From Chelativorans xinjiangensis (GTDB taxonomy: Bacteria; Pseudomonadota; Alphaproteobacteria; Rhizobiales; Rhizobiaceae), in assembly GCF_009812055.1 (NCBI RefSeq), contig NZ_WQNH01000017.1, positions 1 through 64,000 on the forward strand: a DNA stretch of 64,000 nt, in the 5' to 3' direction. The notes below the pieces were generated by a model. That model made no database searches and was not told the DNA's origin. It worked only from the letters and a program-made list of their open reading frames with translations. Of this stretch, positions 16,864-25,683 are shown piece after piece; position 1 is the first letter of the stretch, and each line of letters starts with the position of its first letter. The position numbers were made by a program, and so were the translations under genes.

Positions 16864-17385
16864 TTAGAGCACGTTTGACAGGCGGCCGTAGAGGAGCTCG
16901 TCGAGCCCCTCGGCATAGATATCGCCCTTATCGTCAACCCGGAGTGTGTATTGCGGCAGGTTCTGCGTTGCCTGACCCCAGATCTGCTGCCCGCCCGCTT
17001 CGCAGTCGAAGCGCGAGTAATGGCCGGAGCAATTGAGCGTCCGGTCTTCAGAATTGTAGTTGAGCGGATATCCCTTGTGCGGGCAGACCGTCGAGAATCC
17101 GACGATGTCGCCGTCAGGCCCGGCGCCTCCCTCGACGCGCGTCCCGAGCTTCAGGAGCACGCCGGGTGCGTTTTCGTCCGGATAGGTGACGTCGAAGGGC
17201 TCGTTCTCGGCAAGGTCCGATACATTCGCCAGGCGATTGGCCGGATATTCGACCCGCGCCATAGCGACCTGCGCCTTGGCTTCATACGGAAGCGTGGCGG
17301 CGGCAGCGGCGCCGGCCGCTGTAAGCGCTCCTCCCCTCAGAAACTGCCGGCGGCCAACGTCCACCAGCTTGTCGCAACGTGACAT
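16864..17385 (-). CDS. aioB: Arsenite oxidase small (Rieske) subunit AioB
   Basis: AioB is the Rieske [2Fe-2S] subunit that accepts electrons from AioA. The 173-residue precursor begins with a twin-arginine signal, GRRQFLRGGALTAAGAAAAA. The cluster ligands are Cys101/His103 (CPHKGYP) and Cys119/His122 (CSGHYSRFD). The cysteines that form the stabilising disulfide in many Rieske proteins are absent at the usual places, as reported for some rhizobial arsenite oxidases. The ATG at 17385 follows a GGAGG site; a longer reading to 17430 lacks one. A sigma-54 promoter is 42-56 bases upstream. The gene is the first of aioBA. Confidence 0.96.
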   Translation of the reverse strand: MSRCDKLVDVGRRQFLRGGALTAAGAAAAATLPYEAKAQVAMARVEYPANRLANVSDLAENEPFDVTYPDENAPGVLLKLGTRVEGGAGPDGDIVGFSTVCPHKGYPLNYNSEDRTLNCSGHYSRFDCEAGGQQIWGQATQNLPQYTLRVDDKGDIYAEGLDELLYGRLSNVL

Positions 17386-17426
17386 GCTTTCCTCCCTCGC
17401 GATGCAATGACCGTGGGAGGAGCAGC

Positions 17427-17441
17427 GCAAGCTGCGTGCCA
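17427..17441 (-). promoter_or_regulatory. Sigma-54 (-24/-12) promoter of aioBA
   Basis: On the minus strand TGGCACGCAGCTTGC is an exact match to the RpoN consensus TGGCAC-N5-TTGC. It lies 42-56 bases upstream of the aioB start. Dependence on sigma-54 agrees with the sigma-54 activator AioR encoded directly upstream. Confidence 0.9.
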
Positions 17442-17498
17442 GACGAAGGAAAGCTGCATTTCAGCAGGTTTGCGGCTGCAGCCGATGACTGCCGGGAG

Positions 17499-17519
17499 CC
17501 GGAATGTTTGAAATTCCGG
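17499..17519. promoter_or_regulatory. Inverted repeat between aioR and aioB (possible AioR site or terminator)
   Basis: CCGGAAT-N7-ATTCCGG is a perfect 7-bp inverted repeat 22 bases after the aioR stop and 58 bases upstream of the -24 element. No T-run follows on the minus strand. It may be an upstream activating sequence for AioR or a weak terminator for aioXSR. Confidence 0.45.
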
Positions 17520-17540
17520 ACATGCTGCACTGCCGAAGGT

Positions 17541-18878
17541 TCAGGAACCCGAACGCGTCCGGTCTCCGATACCGAAGCGCGTCATCTTCTCCCAAAGCGT
17601 GGTGCGCGAGATGGCAAGCAATCCCGCCGCCTTGCCGACCCGCCCGCCTGCTTCGTCCAGCGCGCGCTCGATCTGCCGGCGTTCGGCGGCGTCCCTGACA
17701 TCGGCCAAGGGTGCGAAGGCGGCCTGGGCCGGCTTCGACGCCTGCTCGGGGAAGAGGTCGCCCGGCATGATCCATTCATTGTTGGTCAGCGCCACTGCGC
17801 GCTCAATCCGATTGCGCAGTTCGCGGATGTTGCCGGGCCAGGGATGCGCGAGCGCCGCCTCTTCGGCCAGCGCACTTAAGCCGCGGATACGCGCATCGGA
17901 GCGGCTTGCGGCGTTATCGAGGAAGCGATCCATCAGCCAGGAGATGTCCTCCGGCCGTTTGCGCAAGGGCGGTATCTCGACCGGCAGGACGGCAAGCCGG
18001 AAATAGAGATCGTCGCGGAATCCGCTCGCAGCGCTCCCCCTGGCGAGGTCGCGGTGGGTGGCTGACACGACACGCGCCTGGAAGGGGATGGCCGCCTCCC
18101 CGCCAACGCATGTGAAGCTGGCATCCTCGATCAACCGCAAGAGCTTCGCCTGCAACGCTGCCGGCATGTCGCCGATCTCGTCGAGGAAGAGCGTGCCCTT
18201 ACGCGCGCGCTCGGCATAGCCGAGATGCCGCGTCTGGGCGCCGGTGAAGGCGCCCTTCTCATGCCCGAAGATCTCGCTTTCCAGAAGCTCGGCCGGGATC
18301 GCAGCGCAGTTGACTGCAACGAAAGGTTCCGACGCGCGTGGCGAGATCTGGTGCAGAAGCCGCGCCGCCACTTCCTTGCCGCACCCCGTCTCACCGGTGA
18401 TCAGCACCGGCAGGTCGTGCCCGGCATAGCGGTGGAGCAGGTCTTCCACCTGCCGGATTGCCGGGGACTCGCCGAGACACCCCGCCATCCGGGCGCCCAA
18501 AGCCGAGGTCCTGCGGCCGGCCTCGATGCGCCTCAAGAACTCATCCATGGCGAACGGCTTGGTCATGAAGTCGGCAGCCCCCGAACGCATCAGCCTGACC
18601 GCCTGGTCGATTTCACCATAGCCGGTTACGAACAGGAATGGCGGCGTGTTCGGCTGCTTGGTGAACTCGCCAAAGACCGCTTCGCCCGACATATCCGGCA
18701 GCCGAATGTCGCAGATGACGAGGTCGAGCGCGGCAACGCAATCTATGGCATCGACCGCTTCCCGCCCCGTCTGCCACCAGGTCACGTCCCAACCTTCCAG
18801 TTCCAGCCGCTGGACGATCGATCCACCCATAACCGGATCGTCCTCGACCAGTCCTATGCGCGCGCGCTCAGGCAGCAT
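17541..18878 (-). CDS. aioR: AioR, NtrC-type sigma-54-dependent response regulator
   Basis: AioR activates aioBA transcription in response to arsenite through AioS. The 445-residue protein has a receiver domain (residues 7-120; acidic pocket Asp13/Asp14, phospho-acceptor Asp57 in VICDIRLPDMSG). An AAA+ domain follows, with Walker A GETGCGKE, the sigma-54-contacting GAFTGA loop (HEKGAFTGAQTRHLGYAERA) and Walker B GTLFLDEIGD. A C-terminal Fis-type HTH (GRVGKAAGLLAISRTTLWEKM) completes it. All activator motifs are intact. It overlaps aioS by 11 bases and is followed by the sigma-54 promoter of its target operon. Confidence 0.95.
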   Translation of the reverse strand: MLPERARIGLVEDDPVMGGSIVQRLELEGWDVTWWQTGREAVDAIDCVAALDLVICDIRLPDMSGEAVFGEFTKQPNTPPFLFVTGYGEIDQAVRLMRSGAADFMTKPFAMDEFLRRIEAGRRTSALGARMAGCLGESPAIRQVEDLLHRYAGHDLPVLITGETGCGKEVAARLLHQISPRASEPFVAVNCAAIPAELLESEIFGHEKGAFTGAQTRHLGYAERARKGTLFLDEIGDMPAALQAKLLRLIEDASFTCVGGEAAIPFQARVVSATHRDLARGSAASGFRDDLYFRLAVLPVEIPPLRKRPEDISWLMDRFLDNAASRSDARIRGLSALAEEAALAHPWPGNIRELRNRIERAVALTNNEWIMPGDLFPEQASKPAQAAFAPLADVRDAAERRQIERALDEAGGRVGKAAGLLAISRTTLWEKMTRFGIGDRTRSGS

Positions 18879-20325
18879 TCGCCCGCCTATCCTCCCTTGA
18901 AAGGGGCAAGACCAGCGTCACCACGGTCCCGCCCTCAGGTTTTCCGGCAATTGTCACCGACCCGGCGAGTTCGTCAACCACGCGCCGCACCATCCAGAGA
19001 CCCAGCCCGCGGCCGACGCGCACGGCGGGTCCAGGATCGCTGTCGACGAGGATGCCGGCGATATCATCGGGAATACCAGGCCCTTCGTCATGGATTTCCA
19101 GTCTGAGCCGGTCGGTCGATCCGGATGCGGCAAAGCCGATCTCACCGCCTTCGACTGTCGCCGCACTTGCATTCAGGAGCAAGTTGAGCACAGCCTGGCG
19201 AACAGGACCGCTCTTGACCGGCAATTCGTGCGGCACCGTCCAATCCACAGCCCAGTTCAAACGCTGACGGCGACGTACCAATTCCGGCTTAACGAGCAGG
19301 CGCACGTCCTCCAGGTCCGCCGCAGAGAGCAGGCGTGAGGACCGCTCGGGACGATAGGTGGCGAGCGCGGCCTCGACGACCTCGCGGATACCCTGCAGGC
19401 CCCGCTCGATCAGGCTGATGGACGTGTCACGGACGCCGGGAGTCGAACCATGCGTCTTCAGTGTGTCGATTGCGTTGAAGAGGCCGCCCAGCGGATTGTT
19501 TATCTCGTGCGCCATGCCCGAGGCGAGGCGCCCGAGGCTCGCCAGCTTCTCCTCCTCGGCGAGCTGCATGGCCAGATTGGCGCGTTCACGTTCGGAATGA
19601 ACAAGGACATTGTAGCCGCGAAAGAGGCTGGCAACCTCTGGATCTCGCGAGGGGAACTCGTTCAAAGAGATCGGTTCGGCAGTCCCGTTCGCCGCCGCTC
19701 GCATATGGCTTTCGAGGATCCGCATCGGACCAATCATCCGCCTGACTAGCAGGAATCCCCCCAGCGAAAAAAGGGCGGCAAGCACTCCATTGGTGACGAG
19801 AAGCGTAATCAGGATTTCACGCCGTTCGGCAAAGAGATGTGCCACGTCAAATGTCGCGTGAATCGTCCCTATCGGCAGCCCCTGATAGACAAGATCGCGG
19901 CGCGCGAAGCCGGTCATCGAGGTTTCGTCGATGGTGACCAGGCCGGAACCATAACGTTCGACATAAGCCTTCGGCAATTCGGAATAAGCGGCAATCCTGC
20001 CAGGATCGCTCGCCGCCAGCACACGCCCGTCGGCGCCGGTCACAATCGTTTCCAATGGAGCCAGAGCCCCATAGGAAGAGGCGGACCGATCAAGCGCGTC
20101 AAAAACCTCCCAGACATCCGCGCGCAACACGGCAGGAACCACCGCGGACGAGAGGCCGTCGAGATATGTCTCCGCCAAGCCGTCCAGGAATCGCCCCTGG
20201 GTGCGCGACAGGCGATCGAGGACACGTTCGGAGATTGCCGCGCTGACCGCCACCATCAGCAATGCCACGATCAACGGCATGCGATAGGAGATCGGTATCG
20301 ACCTGAGGCGATTGACCAGCTTCAT
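18868..20325 (-). CDS. aioS: AioS, sensor histidine kinase
   Basis: The 485-residue membrane kinase has a helix near residues 12-30 and a second near 175-198. Between them lies a periplasmic sensing region that would contact AioX, and a HAMP linker (RRMIGPMRILESHMRAAANG) follows. The H-box is SLGRLASGMAHEINNPLGGLFNAID, and the ATP-binding region has HDEGPGIPDD and GRGLGLWMVRRVV. It overlaps aioX at its start by four bases and aioR at its end, so aioXSR is one transcript. Confidence 0.94.
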   Translation of the reverse strand: MKLVNRLRSIPISYRMPLIVALLMVAVSAAISERVLDRLSRTQGRFLDGLAETYLDGLSSAVVPAVLRADVWEVFDALDRSASSYGALAPLETIVTGADGRVLAASDPGRIAAYSELPKAYVERYGSGLVTIDETSMTGFARRDLVYQGLPIGTIHATFDVAHLFAERREILITLLVTNGVLAALFSLGGFLLVRRMIGPMRILESHMRAAANGTAEPISLNEFPSRDPEVASLFRGYNVLVHSERERANLAMQLAEEEKLASLGRLASGMAHEINNPLGGLFNAIDTLKTHGSTPGVRDTSISLIERGLQGIREVVEAALATYRPERSSRLLSAADLEDVRLLVKPELVRRRQRLNWAVDWTVPHELPVKSGPVRQAVLNLLLNASAATVEGGEIGFAASGSTDRLRLEIHDEGPGIPDDIAGILVDSDPGPAVRVGRGLGLWMVRRVVDELAGSVTIAGKPEGGTVVTLVLPLSREDRRANAA

Positions 20326-21212
20326 CCGAACCGCCTGACGGTTTCGACCTTGGCCGCGATCGCATCGAACAGGGAAGGTTTCGTCGGGACGAAGCCGTCC
20401 AGCTTCAGAAGGTCGAGAACCTTACGTCCTTCGGAATCATCGGCCATTGTCATAAGGGCGTCCTTGAAACGGGCAAGCCGGGGTTCGCCAGCCAGGGACT
20501 TCGGTGCAGCGACCGGAGGGAAGCCCAGCCATTCGGAGCGCCTGACGATCCTTGTTCGGGCGACGAGAGCCGACTCGGTTTTCTGCATCACTTCCCACAC
20601 ATATCCGTCGACGCTTCCCGAATGCGCCAGCCGGGATGCAACCGCACGGACGACGTTGCGGTGTCCGTAAGTGAAGAAATGGCGCGCGAAGAACTGGTCC
20701 GGCATCATCCCGTTTTCTGCCAGCAGTGTCCGCGTGACGAGAAAACCGGAATTGGAATCCGGATCGGAGAAGGCGTGGATGTCTCCGCGCAGTTCTCGCC
20801 AGTCGTCGACCGTCCGGTCGGAAGGAGCGATCAGGTAGGACTGGTAGAGCGGCTTCCCATGCCAGCAGGGCGTTGCCACCAGGTCCAGACTGTCCCGGTA
20901 CTGGACGTAGGGATAGCCGCAGATCCAGGCCGAATGGATCTGTCCGGAAACCAGGAGCGCCGTGATTTCCTGATATGTCCGTCGCATGACAAGCTCTACG
21001 GGGCCGCCAATTTTCGAGGAGAGATAGGCCCTCAGATGCCCAAGAAGCTCAAGATCGCTGGTCAGGAAAACCGGTGTCAGGCCGAACTTGAATATGTCCT
21101 CATCCGCGCGGAGCTGTCTGCCGGAACATGCAATCAGCAAGGTCGCTGCCGCGCCTCGTGTAAAGTCACGGCGCGAAAGACTTGCCCTTTTCCGTCGAGT
21201 GACCCACTCCAT
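20322..21212 (-). CDS. aioX: AioX, periplasmic arsenite-binding protein
   Basis: AioX is a PhnD/phosphonate-binding-like periplasmic protein that binds As(III) and triggers AioS. The 296-residue precursor starts at the ATG at 21212 after a GGAGG site. It carries a twin-arginine-like signal (LSRRDFTRGAAATLLIACSG) and continues with FKFGLTPVFLTSDLELLGHLRAYLSSKIGGPVELV, the typical PhnD-like start. Cys residues in SAWICGYPYVQYRD and VATPCWHGKP are in positions suited to arsenite binding. The reading frame is open up to 21380, but the extra 56 residues have no ribosome binding site or signal-like features. It is the first gene of aioXSR. Confidence 0.93.
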   Translation of the reverse strand: MEWVTRRKRASLSRRDFTRGAAATLLIACSGRQLRADEDIFKFGLTPVFLTSDLELLGHLRAYLSSKIGGPVELVMRRTYQEITALLVSGQIHSAWICGYPYVQYRDSLDLVATPCWHGKPLYQSYLIAPSDRTVDDWRELRGDIHAFSDPDSNSGFLVTRTLLAENGMMPDQFFARHFFTYGHRNVVRAVASRLAHSGSVDGYVWEVMQKTESALVARTRIVRRSEWLGFPPVAAPKSLAGEPRLARFKDALMTMADDSEGRKVLDLLKLDGFVPTKPSLFDAIAAKVETVRRFG

Positions 21213-21955
21213 CTGTTCCTCCCACAAGAGGCAACACGGTGCCCTTGCCAGATTAGCGTATACGACGTGGGAATGCGACCAAGCCGGGCGTCGGAATTGC
21301 ATGGCGCGTGGTGCCACGTCGAAGCGGTTGTCGCCGTCTACATCGCCTCCCGACGCTTTCATTCGGGGATGACCAACCACTTGGCGAGCCTACCTCATGG
21401 GAGCGCCGATAACGCCTCCCCGCTCCAATTTCATGACCGCGCCGCTGAGCGGTGAAGCCGACAACGGTGACCGGCGCTAGCCTTCTTTTCGGGGGGATCG
21501 GTGGCTACCCTCGGAAGTGTTCGCCACTGGCACACCCCGAGACCGTCGCAGTGATCGCTTTGGAGCATTGAGACGTTCGTCGCGTCCGCTGTCGATGGGA
21601 ACAACGGGTCGATCTTCCGGTTGCTATCCGTCTCAGAAGGCTGGATTGCGGAAGTGGCCTTGCGGTGGAAATGGGTCACGATTTCCGTAAACTCGTTCGT
21701 GCCATGGCGGAAGGATTCAACAGTTCCCGATTTTGTATAAGTATGAATGATATATAACTATTACAAATTTTCCTTGCTAAACCGGCACCGTGAAGGAATA
21801 TTGCAGACTACCGATCAAACGATAGTTATGCATAATAATTATAGGAATACATATAGATTTGCGCCGCACCCTATGGATATTTTAAATCTGAGGTTGGAGC
21901 GGAGATAGCCGTCTTCCCATTCTTTTTCAGCATAGTTTATTGGAGGATGCATACC
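21213..21955. other. Long divergent spacer between aioX and the RTX gene
   Basis: No credible gene is seen. The aioX-proximal half is GC-rich like the surroundings, whereas the part from about 21720 is markedly AT-rich, with runs such as ATGATATATAACTATT and TGCATAATAATTATAGG. The RTX promoter must lie in the AT-rich part. The composition switch probably marks one end of acquired DNA. Confidence 0.55.
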
Positions 21956-24900
21956 ATGAGCAGTGCGACAAACGAAATTCTTCCAGAACAAATTGCATCA
22001 ACAGCGGACACACCGGCAGCAGGATCACCCTCAGAAAGCAAGACCTTTAATAGGATAAGTATCGGTCTACGCGTTTTTGGTAATCTCCGAGGAGGGTTCT
22101 ACACGTTTCTGTCGGCCAGGCGACTTTTTGACAGCGACCTGACGCCAGAGCAGCGTACCGCTGCAATCAGGAATATCGCGGAATACGGCGCAACGTTTGG
22201 GGTCAGTACAGCTTCGACTACCCTTACTGCGAACTATATCTCCGATGGCGTGGAATCAAGCAACCACCTCGACAATATTATCAAAAATCTGAGCCAGAAG
22301 GTGGAAGACGCAGCCTCGACGACGGCGACAGTCGCTTCAAAAATGGGAAGGTCGATTACAAAAATTGGCTTGGGCTTTGCAAAGGCTGCAAAGGGCTTCT
22401 TTCGCGTATTCGGATTCCTCGCCGACTTCTATTTCGCATTCAAAAGCCTTGATGAGGGGTTGCATTCACAGGATCCGGTCGAGCGACAGAAGAAGCTTAC
22501 GTCGTACTGGGTCTCCTTGGCGTCCGGCGTGATTGGCGCAGGGGGGCTGGCGGCGGGCGCCCTGCTCGGCGCTACCCTCGCCACACCGATCGGGGTGGTG
22601 ACCGGGATCGTTGCCCTTGGCTTATTCGCCTTCAACCAGGCTTATTCCGCGTATCAGGATATCAAACTTGCCGAGAAGATAATGGACGTCCCCGCCGGAC
22701 GATACATCCTGAATATCCTCAAGATGCTGTTCGGCGCCCCCATGGACTCGGACCTGCAGGAGGCAGTTCTTCAGGTAAAGGCGCAGATGGCCTATCGCGC
22801 CGAACTCGATCAGAATCTGAGGGCAGAAAACGAAAAGCGCCTGAACGAGCTTCTTGGAAGCAGTGTGAACGAAATCACCTATAGCGGGCAAAACATTTCT
22901 ACGACAAAGGAGTATCTTTATAGCGTCGTTGAAATATGGCACGATTCGTTTGTAATTCTTGATGAGAAGTACAGTGAGGCCAAAGCGATAGAGAAGTCAG
23001 CTCAACTAACTGAAGAAAACAAAAGCCGAGGATTCATTTATTTTTCTATGAAGAGTAACGTTCATATATTTAATTTCTCGTCATCTGATGATAGATCAGA
23101 TTACTATGATTTATATGACAATAATTCCTGGAAGGATACCGTTGACACTGCAAAATCCCTGGGTGCTGATGTGGAATACGAATCAACCTATATTTGGGAT
23201 GTTCATCGTGCTGATAAAGGTGAAGGAGAAAATGATATCAACATTACTCCTTGGGATAAGCTGAAAACAGGCATTTCGGAGGAAGAATCTCTTGCGAGCG
23301 CGGCAGAGTGGAACAAACGCAATCAGGATCCCACTCACATTGCCGTGCCGGTTAGAACCCTGGACACCGTGCAAGTACCGACCAATAGGTACATCGTAAA
23401 AGGTGAAAGCTTCGCCGAGTTCGATCCGACTGGGATCACCAGATTTGAATTGGGCGGTGGCACGGACTGGGCCCGGGGTCACAAACTCCGCCAGAATTGG
23501 TTTGAGGTCGAAAGCGGCACGAAATATTTCACCGGCGGAATGGTGAAGGATCATTTCGTGCTGGATGGCACGCCGGCGCCGGATAAGCCTAGCAGTTTCG
23601 ATGGCGGTGAAGGCGCGGATTGGATCGAAATAAATTCACTCCCTGCCGAGGCTGGCGGCATCGATGTCAATCTTGACCGCGAGAATGGCGCGTTGAAATA
23701 CCGTGCGGACGGTAAGCTTGTCGCGAATCTAAAGAATATCGAAAACGTGACCGTCGGTGGGGCAAGCGACGATTGCCTCATCGGCAACGAAGCGGCGAAC
23801 GAGCTGAGCAGCGGGGGTGGTCGGGACACGCTCGAAGGCCGAGGCGGCGATGATGTTTTGCGTTTCTCTGCCGATGATGGCGTTTTGGCAAAAGGTGGAA
23901 CCGGCAGCGACGAATACCATCTGGGGCGTAAATCCGCGCAGAGCGCGCCCACGGATGCGACCGTCACGATCGAGGAGGCGGACGAAGAGGAGGAAAGCAA
24001 CACCGTTCACCTCGATTTCTCGCTTGGCGAGATGGGACGCCCCGAACTGGACGGCAACGATGTTGTTATCAAGCTGGCGAATGACGACGGCTCGTCAACC
24101 AGTCTGCGCTTGAAGGATGCCTATGCGGATAACGCGGACGGCACAAAGCGTCTCAGGAGCGCGTTCACCTTCCAGACGAGAGACGGATTTCTGATCGAGC
24201 CCCTGTGGCCGGAGGTGATCCCCACAGGCGGCGGTTTCGATGGCGGCGCGAAAGTCCTCTATCTTCCAATGAACGACCGCACCGTTCCGGAAGGCACCAA
24301 TCTTGACGAACTCATGGTTCATTTCACGGAAATCCAAACGGATTCCGGTCCGCGCAAGCAATTGCACATAGAAGGAGCCGGAAGCGGCGATCGCATATAT
24401 ACGTTGCCGGACAAATTCACTTTCTACTTCGAGGGCGACGAGCTAACCGATTTCCTCTACGGCGGCTTCGGTGACGGTGCCCCGCAAAGCGGAGACACCC
24501 CGGCGGATAGCATCGGCGGCGTCTTCGAACTGATTTCCGCGGGCAAGGAAGACGCAGCGGAACAGACCCAGCCCGGCAGCGGGACGGCTGATTCCACTCG
24601 CTCCCATCTGCGCTCCCCGATCAGCCGGCAATATATCGGTCTGCAACGGGACGGGAACGATGTCGTCGTCCGCGACACGCGCGGCGGCGTGGAAGATCCG
24701 GCGAGTTTCCGTCTGCAGAACTATATGCTTGGCGAGGAACACCGCCATATCACGCTGGTCGACGCCGGCGGTGCCCGTTTCGAGATGGGCCTGGACGAGG
24801 AAGGCAACCCCTATCTTTCGGACGAGGGTACCTTCGGCGAGAACAGGCATATATGGTATGGAAAGGTGAACGCACCCAACGAATACATCGCGCCGCAAGC

Positions 24901-25591
24901 TTGCGTGGAAGCCATAGGCGGTGAGCTTGACGATAAACTGACGGCCACCGCCTATTCCGAAACCGGGGCAATGTTCGGTGATTACCTGGACGGCGGAAAA
25001 GGCAACGACACGATCGTCGGTAGCGAGGGTGACGACTACCTTATCGGCGGCGACGGCGACGACGTGATCTCCGATACCGGCGGCGATGATTTGATCGCCC
25101 CGGGAACCGGCGTCGACACGGTTGTGTTCGGCCGGAAAGCCTCCGGCCATAAGATCGTTTCCTTTTCAAGCGCTGCCGGCAGCTCGCTGACCATCAACCT
25201 GCCGTTCGATGTGACGCTGGAAAACTTCACGCGCATTGACGACTCTCTCGCGATTAATGGGGTAGCGCCGGAGTCCCAAGGCGGAAGTGCACTAACCGTG
25301 ATACTGAAGGATTATTTCGTCGACATCGATGCTAGCATTCCGCCCATCACGCTTCGCACGCCTACGGAATACGGCCCGGATGACCTGAGCGAGAACTACG
25401 CCAAGAAGGCACCTTGCGAACAGTCGCCGGCCGACGAATATGTTCCGATGGCGATCTGGAAGGCGCGGACCGACCAGCTTATGACATCCTTGGCGCTCAT
25501 GGAGATGAATGCCGATTTTTCAGCGGCTGCGGCGCTGCCCGTGAATACTGCAGGGAATATGCCGCAGTCGATCGCCATCCCGGCAGCCTGA
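21956..25591 (+). CDS. Large RTX-repeat protein, putative secreted toxin
   Basis: The 1211-residue protein is a likely substrate of the adjacent type I secretion system. The ATG at 21956 is nine bases after GGAGG (21942-21946); an in-frame ATG at 21947 abuts the GGAGG and cannot use it. Visible parts are as follows. A helical N-terminal region contains a strongly hydrophobic glycine-rich segment (about residues 185-232, SGVIGAGGLAAGALLGATLA onward), resembling pore-forming segments of large toxins. A central region of unknown type includes an AT-rich part near residues 340-430. A first cluster of RTX-like repeats lies at about 547-660 (GGEGADWIE, GGRDTLEGRGGDDVL). A beta-rich region follows, then a second cluster at about 1012-1058 (GGKGNDTIVGSEGDDYLIGG). 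The C-terminal 60 residues would carry the uncleaved secretion signal. Target and activity are unknown. Confidence 0.8.
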   Translation: MSSATNEILPEQIASTADTPAAGSPSESKTFNRISIGLRVFGNLRGGFYTFLSARRLFDSDLTPEQRTAAIRNIAEYGATFGVSTASTTLTANYISDGVESSNHLDNIIKNLSQKVEDAASTTATVASKMGRSITKIGLGFAKAAKGFFRVFGFLADFYFAFKSLDEGLHSQDPVERQKKLTSYWVSLASGVIGAGGLAAGALLGATLATPIGVVTGIVALGLFAFNQAYSAYQDIKLAEKIMDVPAGRYILNILKMLFGAPMDSDLQEAVLQVKAQMAYRAELDQNLRAENEKRLNELLGSSVNEITYSGQNISTTKEYLYSVVEIWHDSFVILDEKYSEAKAIEKSAQLTEENKSRGFIYFSMKSNVHIFNFSSSDDRSDYYDLYDNNSWKDTVDTAKSLGADVEYESTYIWDVHRADKGEGENDINITPWDKLKTGISEEESLASAAEWNKRNQDPTHIAVPVRTLDTVQVPTNRYIVKGESFAEFDPTGITRFELGGGTDWARGHKLRQNWFEVESGTKYFTGGMVKDHFVLDGTPAPDKPSSFDGGEGADWIEINSLPAEAGGIDVNLDRENGALKYRADGKLVANLKNIENVTVGGASDDCLIGNEAANELSSGGGRDTLEGRGGDDVLRFSADDGVLAKGGTGSDEYHLGRKSAQSAPTDATVTIEEADEEEESNTVHLDFSLGEMGRPELDGNDVVIKLANDDGSSTSLRLKDAYADNADGTKRLRSAFTFQTRDGFLIEPLWPEVIPTGGGFDGGAKVLYLPMNDRTVPEGTNLDELMVHFTEIQTDSGPRKQLHIEGAGSGDRIYTLPDKFTFYFEGDELTDFLYGGFGDGAPQSGDTPADSIGGVFELISAGKEDAAEQTQPGSGTADSTRSHLRSPISRQYIGLQRDGNDVVVRDTRGGVEDPASFRLQNYMLGEEHRHITLVDAGGARFEMGLDEEGNPYLSDEGTFGENRHIWYGKVNAPNEYIAPQACVEAIGGELDDKLTATAYSETGAMFGDYLDGGKGNDTIVGSEGDDYLIGGDGDDVISDTGGDDLIAPGTGVDTVVFGRKASGHKIVSFSSAAGSSLTINLPFDVTLENFTRIDDSLAINGVAPESQGGSALTVILKDYFVDIDASIPPITLRTPTEYGPDDLSENYAKKAPCEQSPADEYVPMAIWKARTDQLMTSLALMEMNADFSAAAALPVNTAGNMPQSIAIPAA

Positions 25592-25601
25592 ATGACCGGT
25601 C

Positions 25602-25648
25602 ACACCCGGACGGCCTTTTCGCTTCGGCGTTTGGCGGCGTCCGGGTGT
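25602..25648. terminator. Bidirectional terminator candidate, 11-bp stem
   Basis: ACACCCGGACG (25602-25612) and CGTCCGGGTGT (25638-25648) are perfectly complementary, with a 25-base loop. The hairpin begins 10 bases after the RTX stop and ends 35 bases before the stop of the convergent ABC gene. It is well placed to end both transcripts, though no T-tract follows. Confidence 0.65.
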
Positions 25649-25683
25649 ACCTTCCAGGTTGCCTGCGTGTGCTCCGACGGTGA

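Noticed and set aside
14788-16878. Long open frame antisense to aioA
   Set aside because: It mirrors the whole of aioA and has no domains or ribosome binding site. Such frames are common opposite GC-rich genes.
21947-21955. ATG at 21947 as start of the RTX gene
   Set aside because: It directly abuts the GGAGG ribosome binding site, leaving no spacing; the ATG at 21956 has the normal distance.
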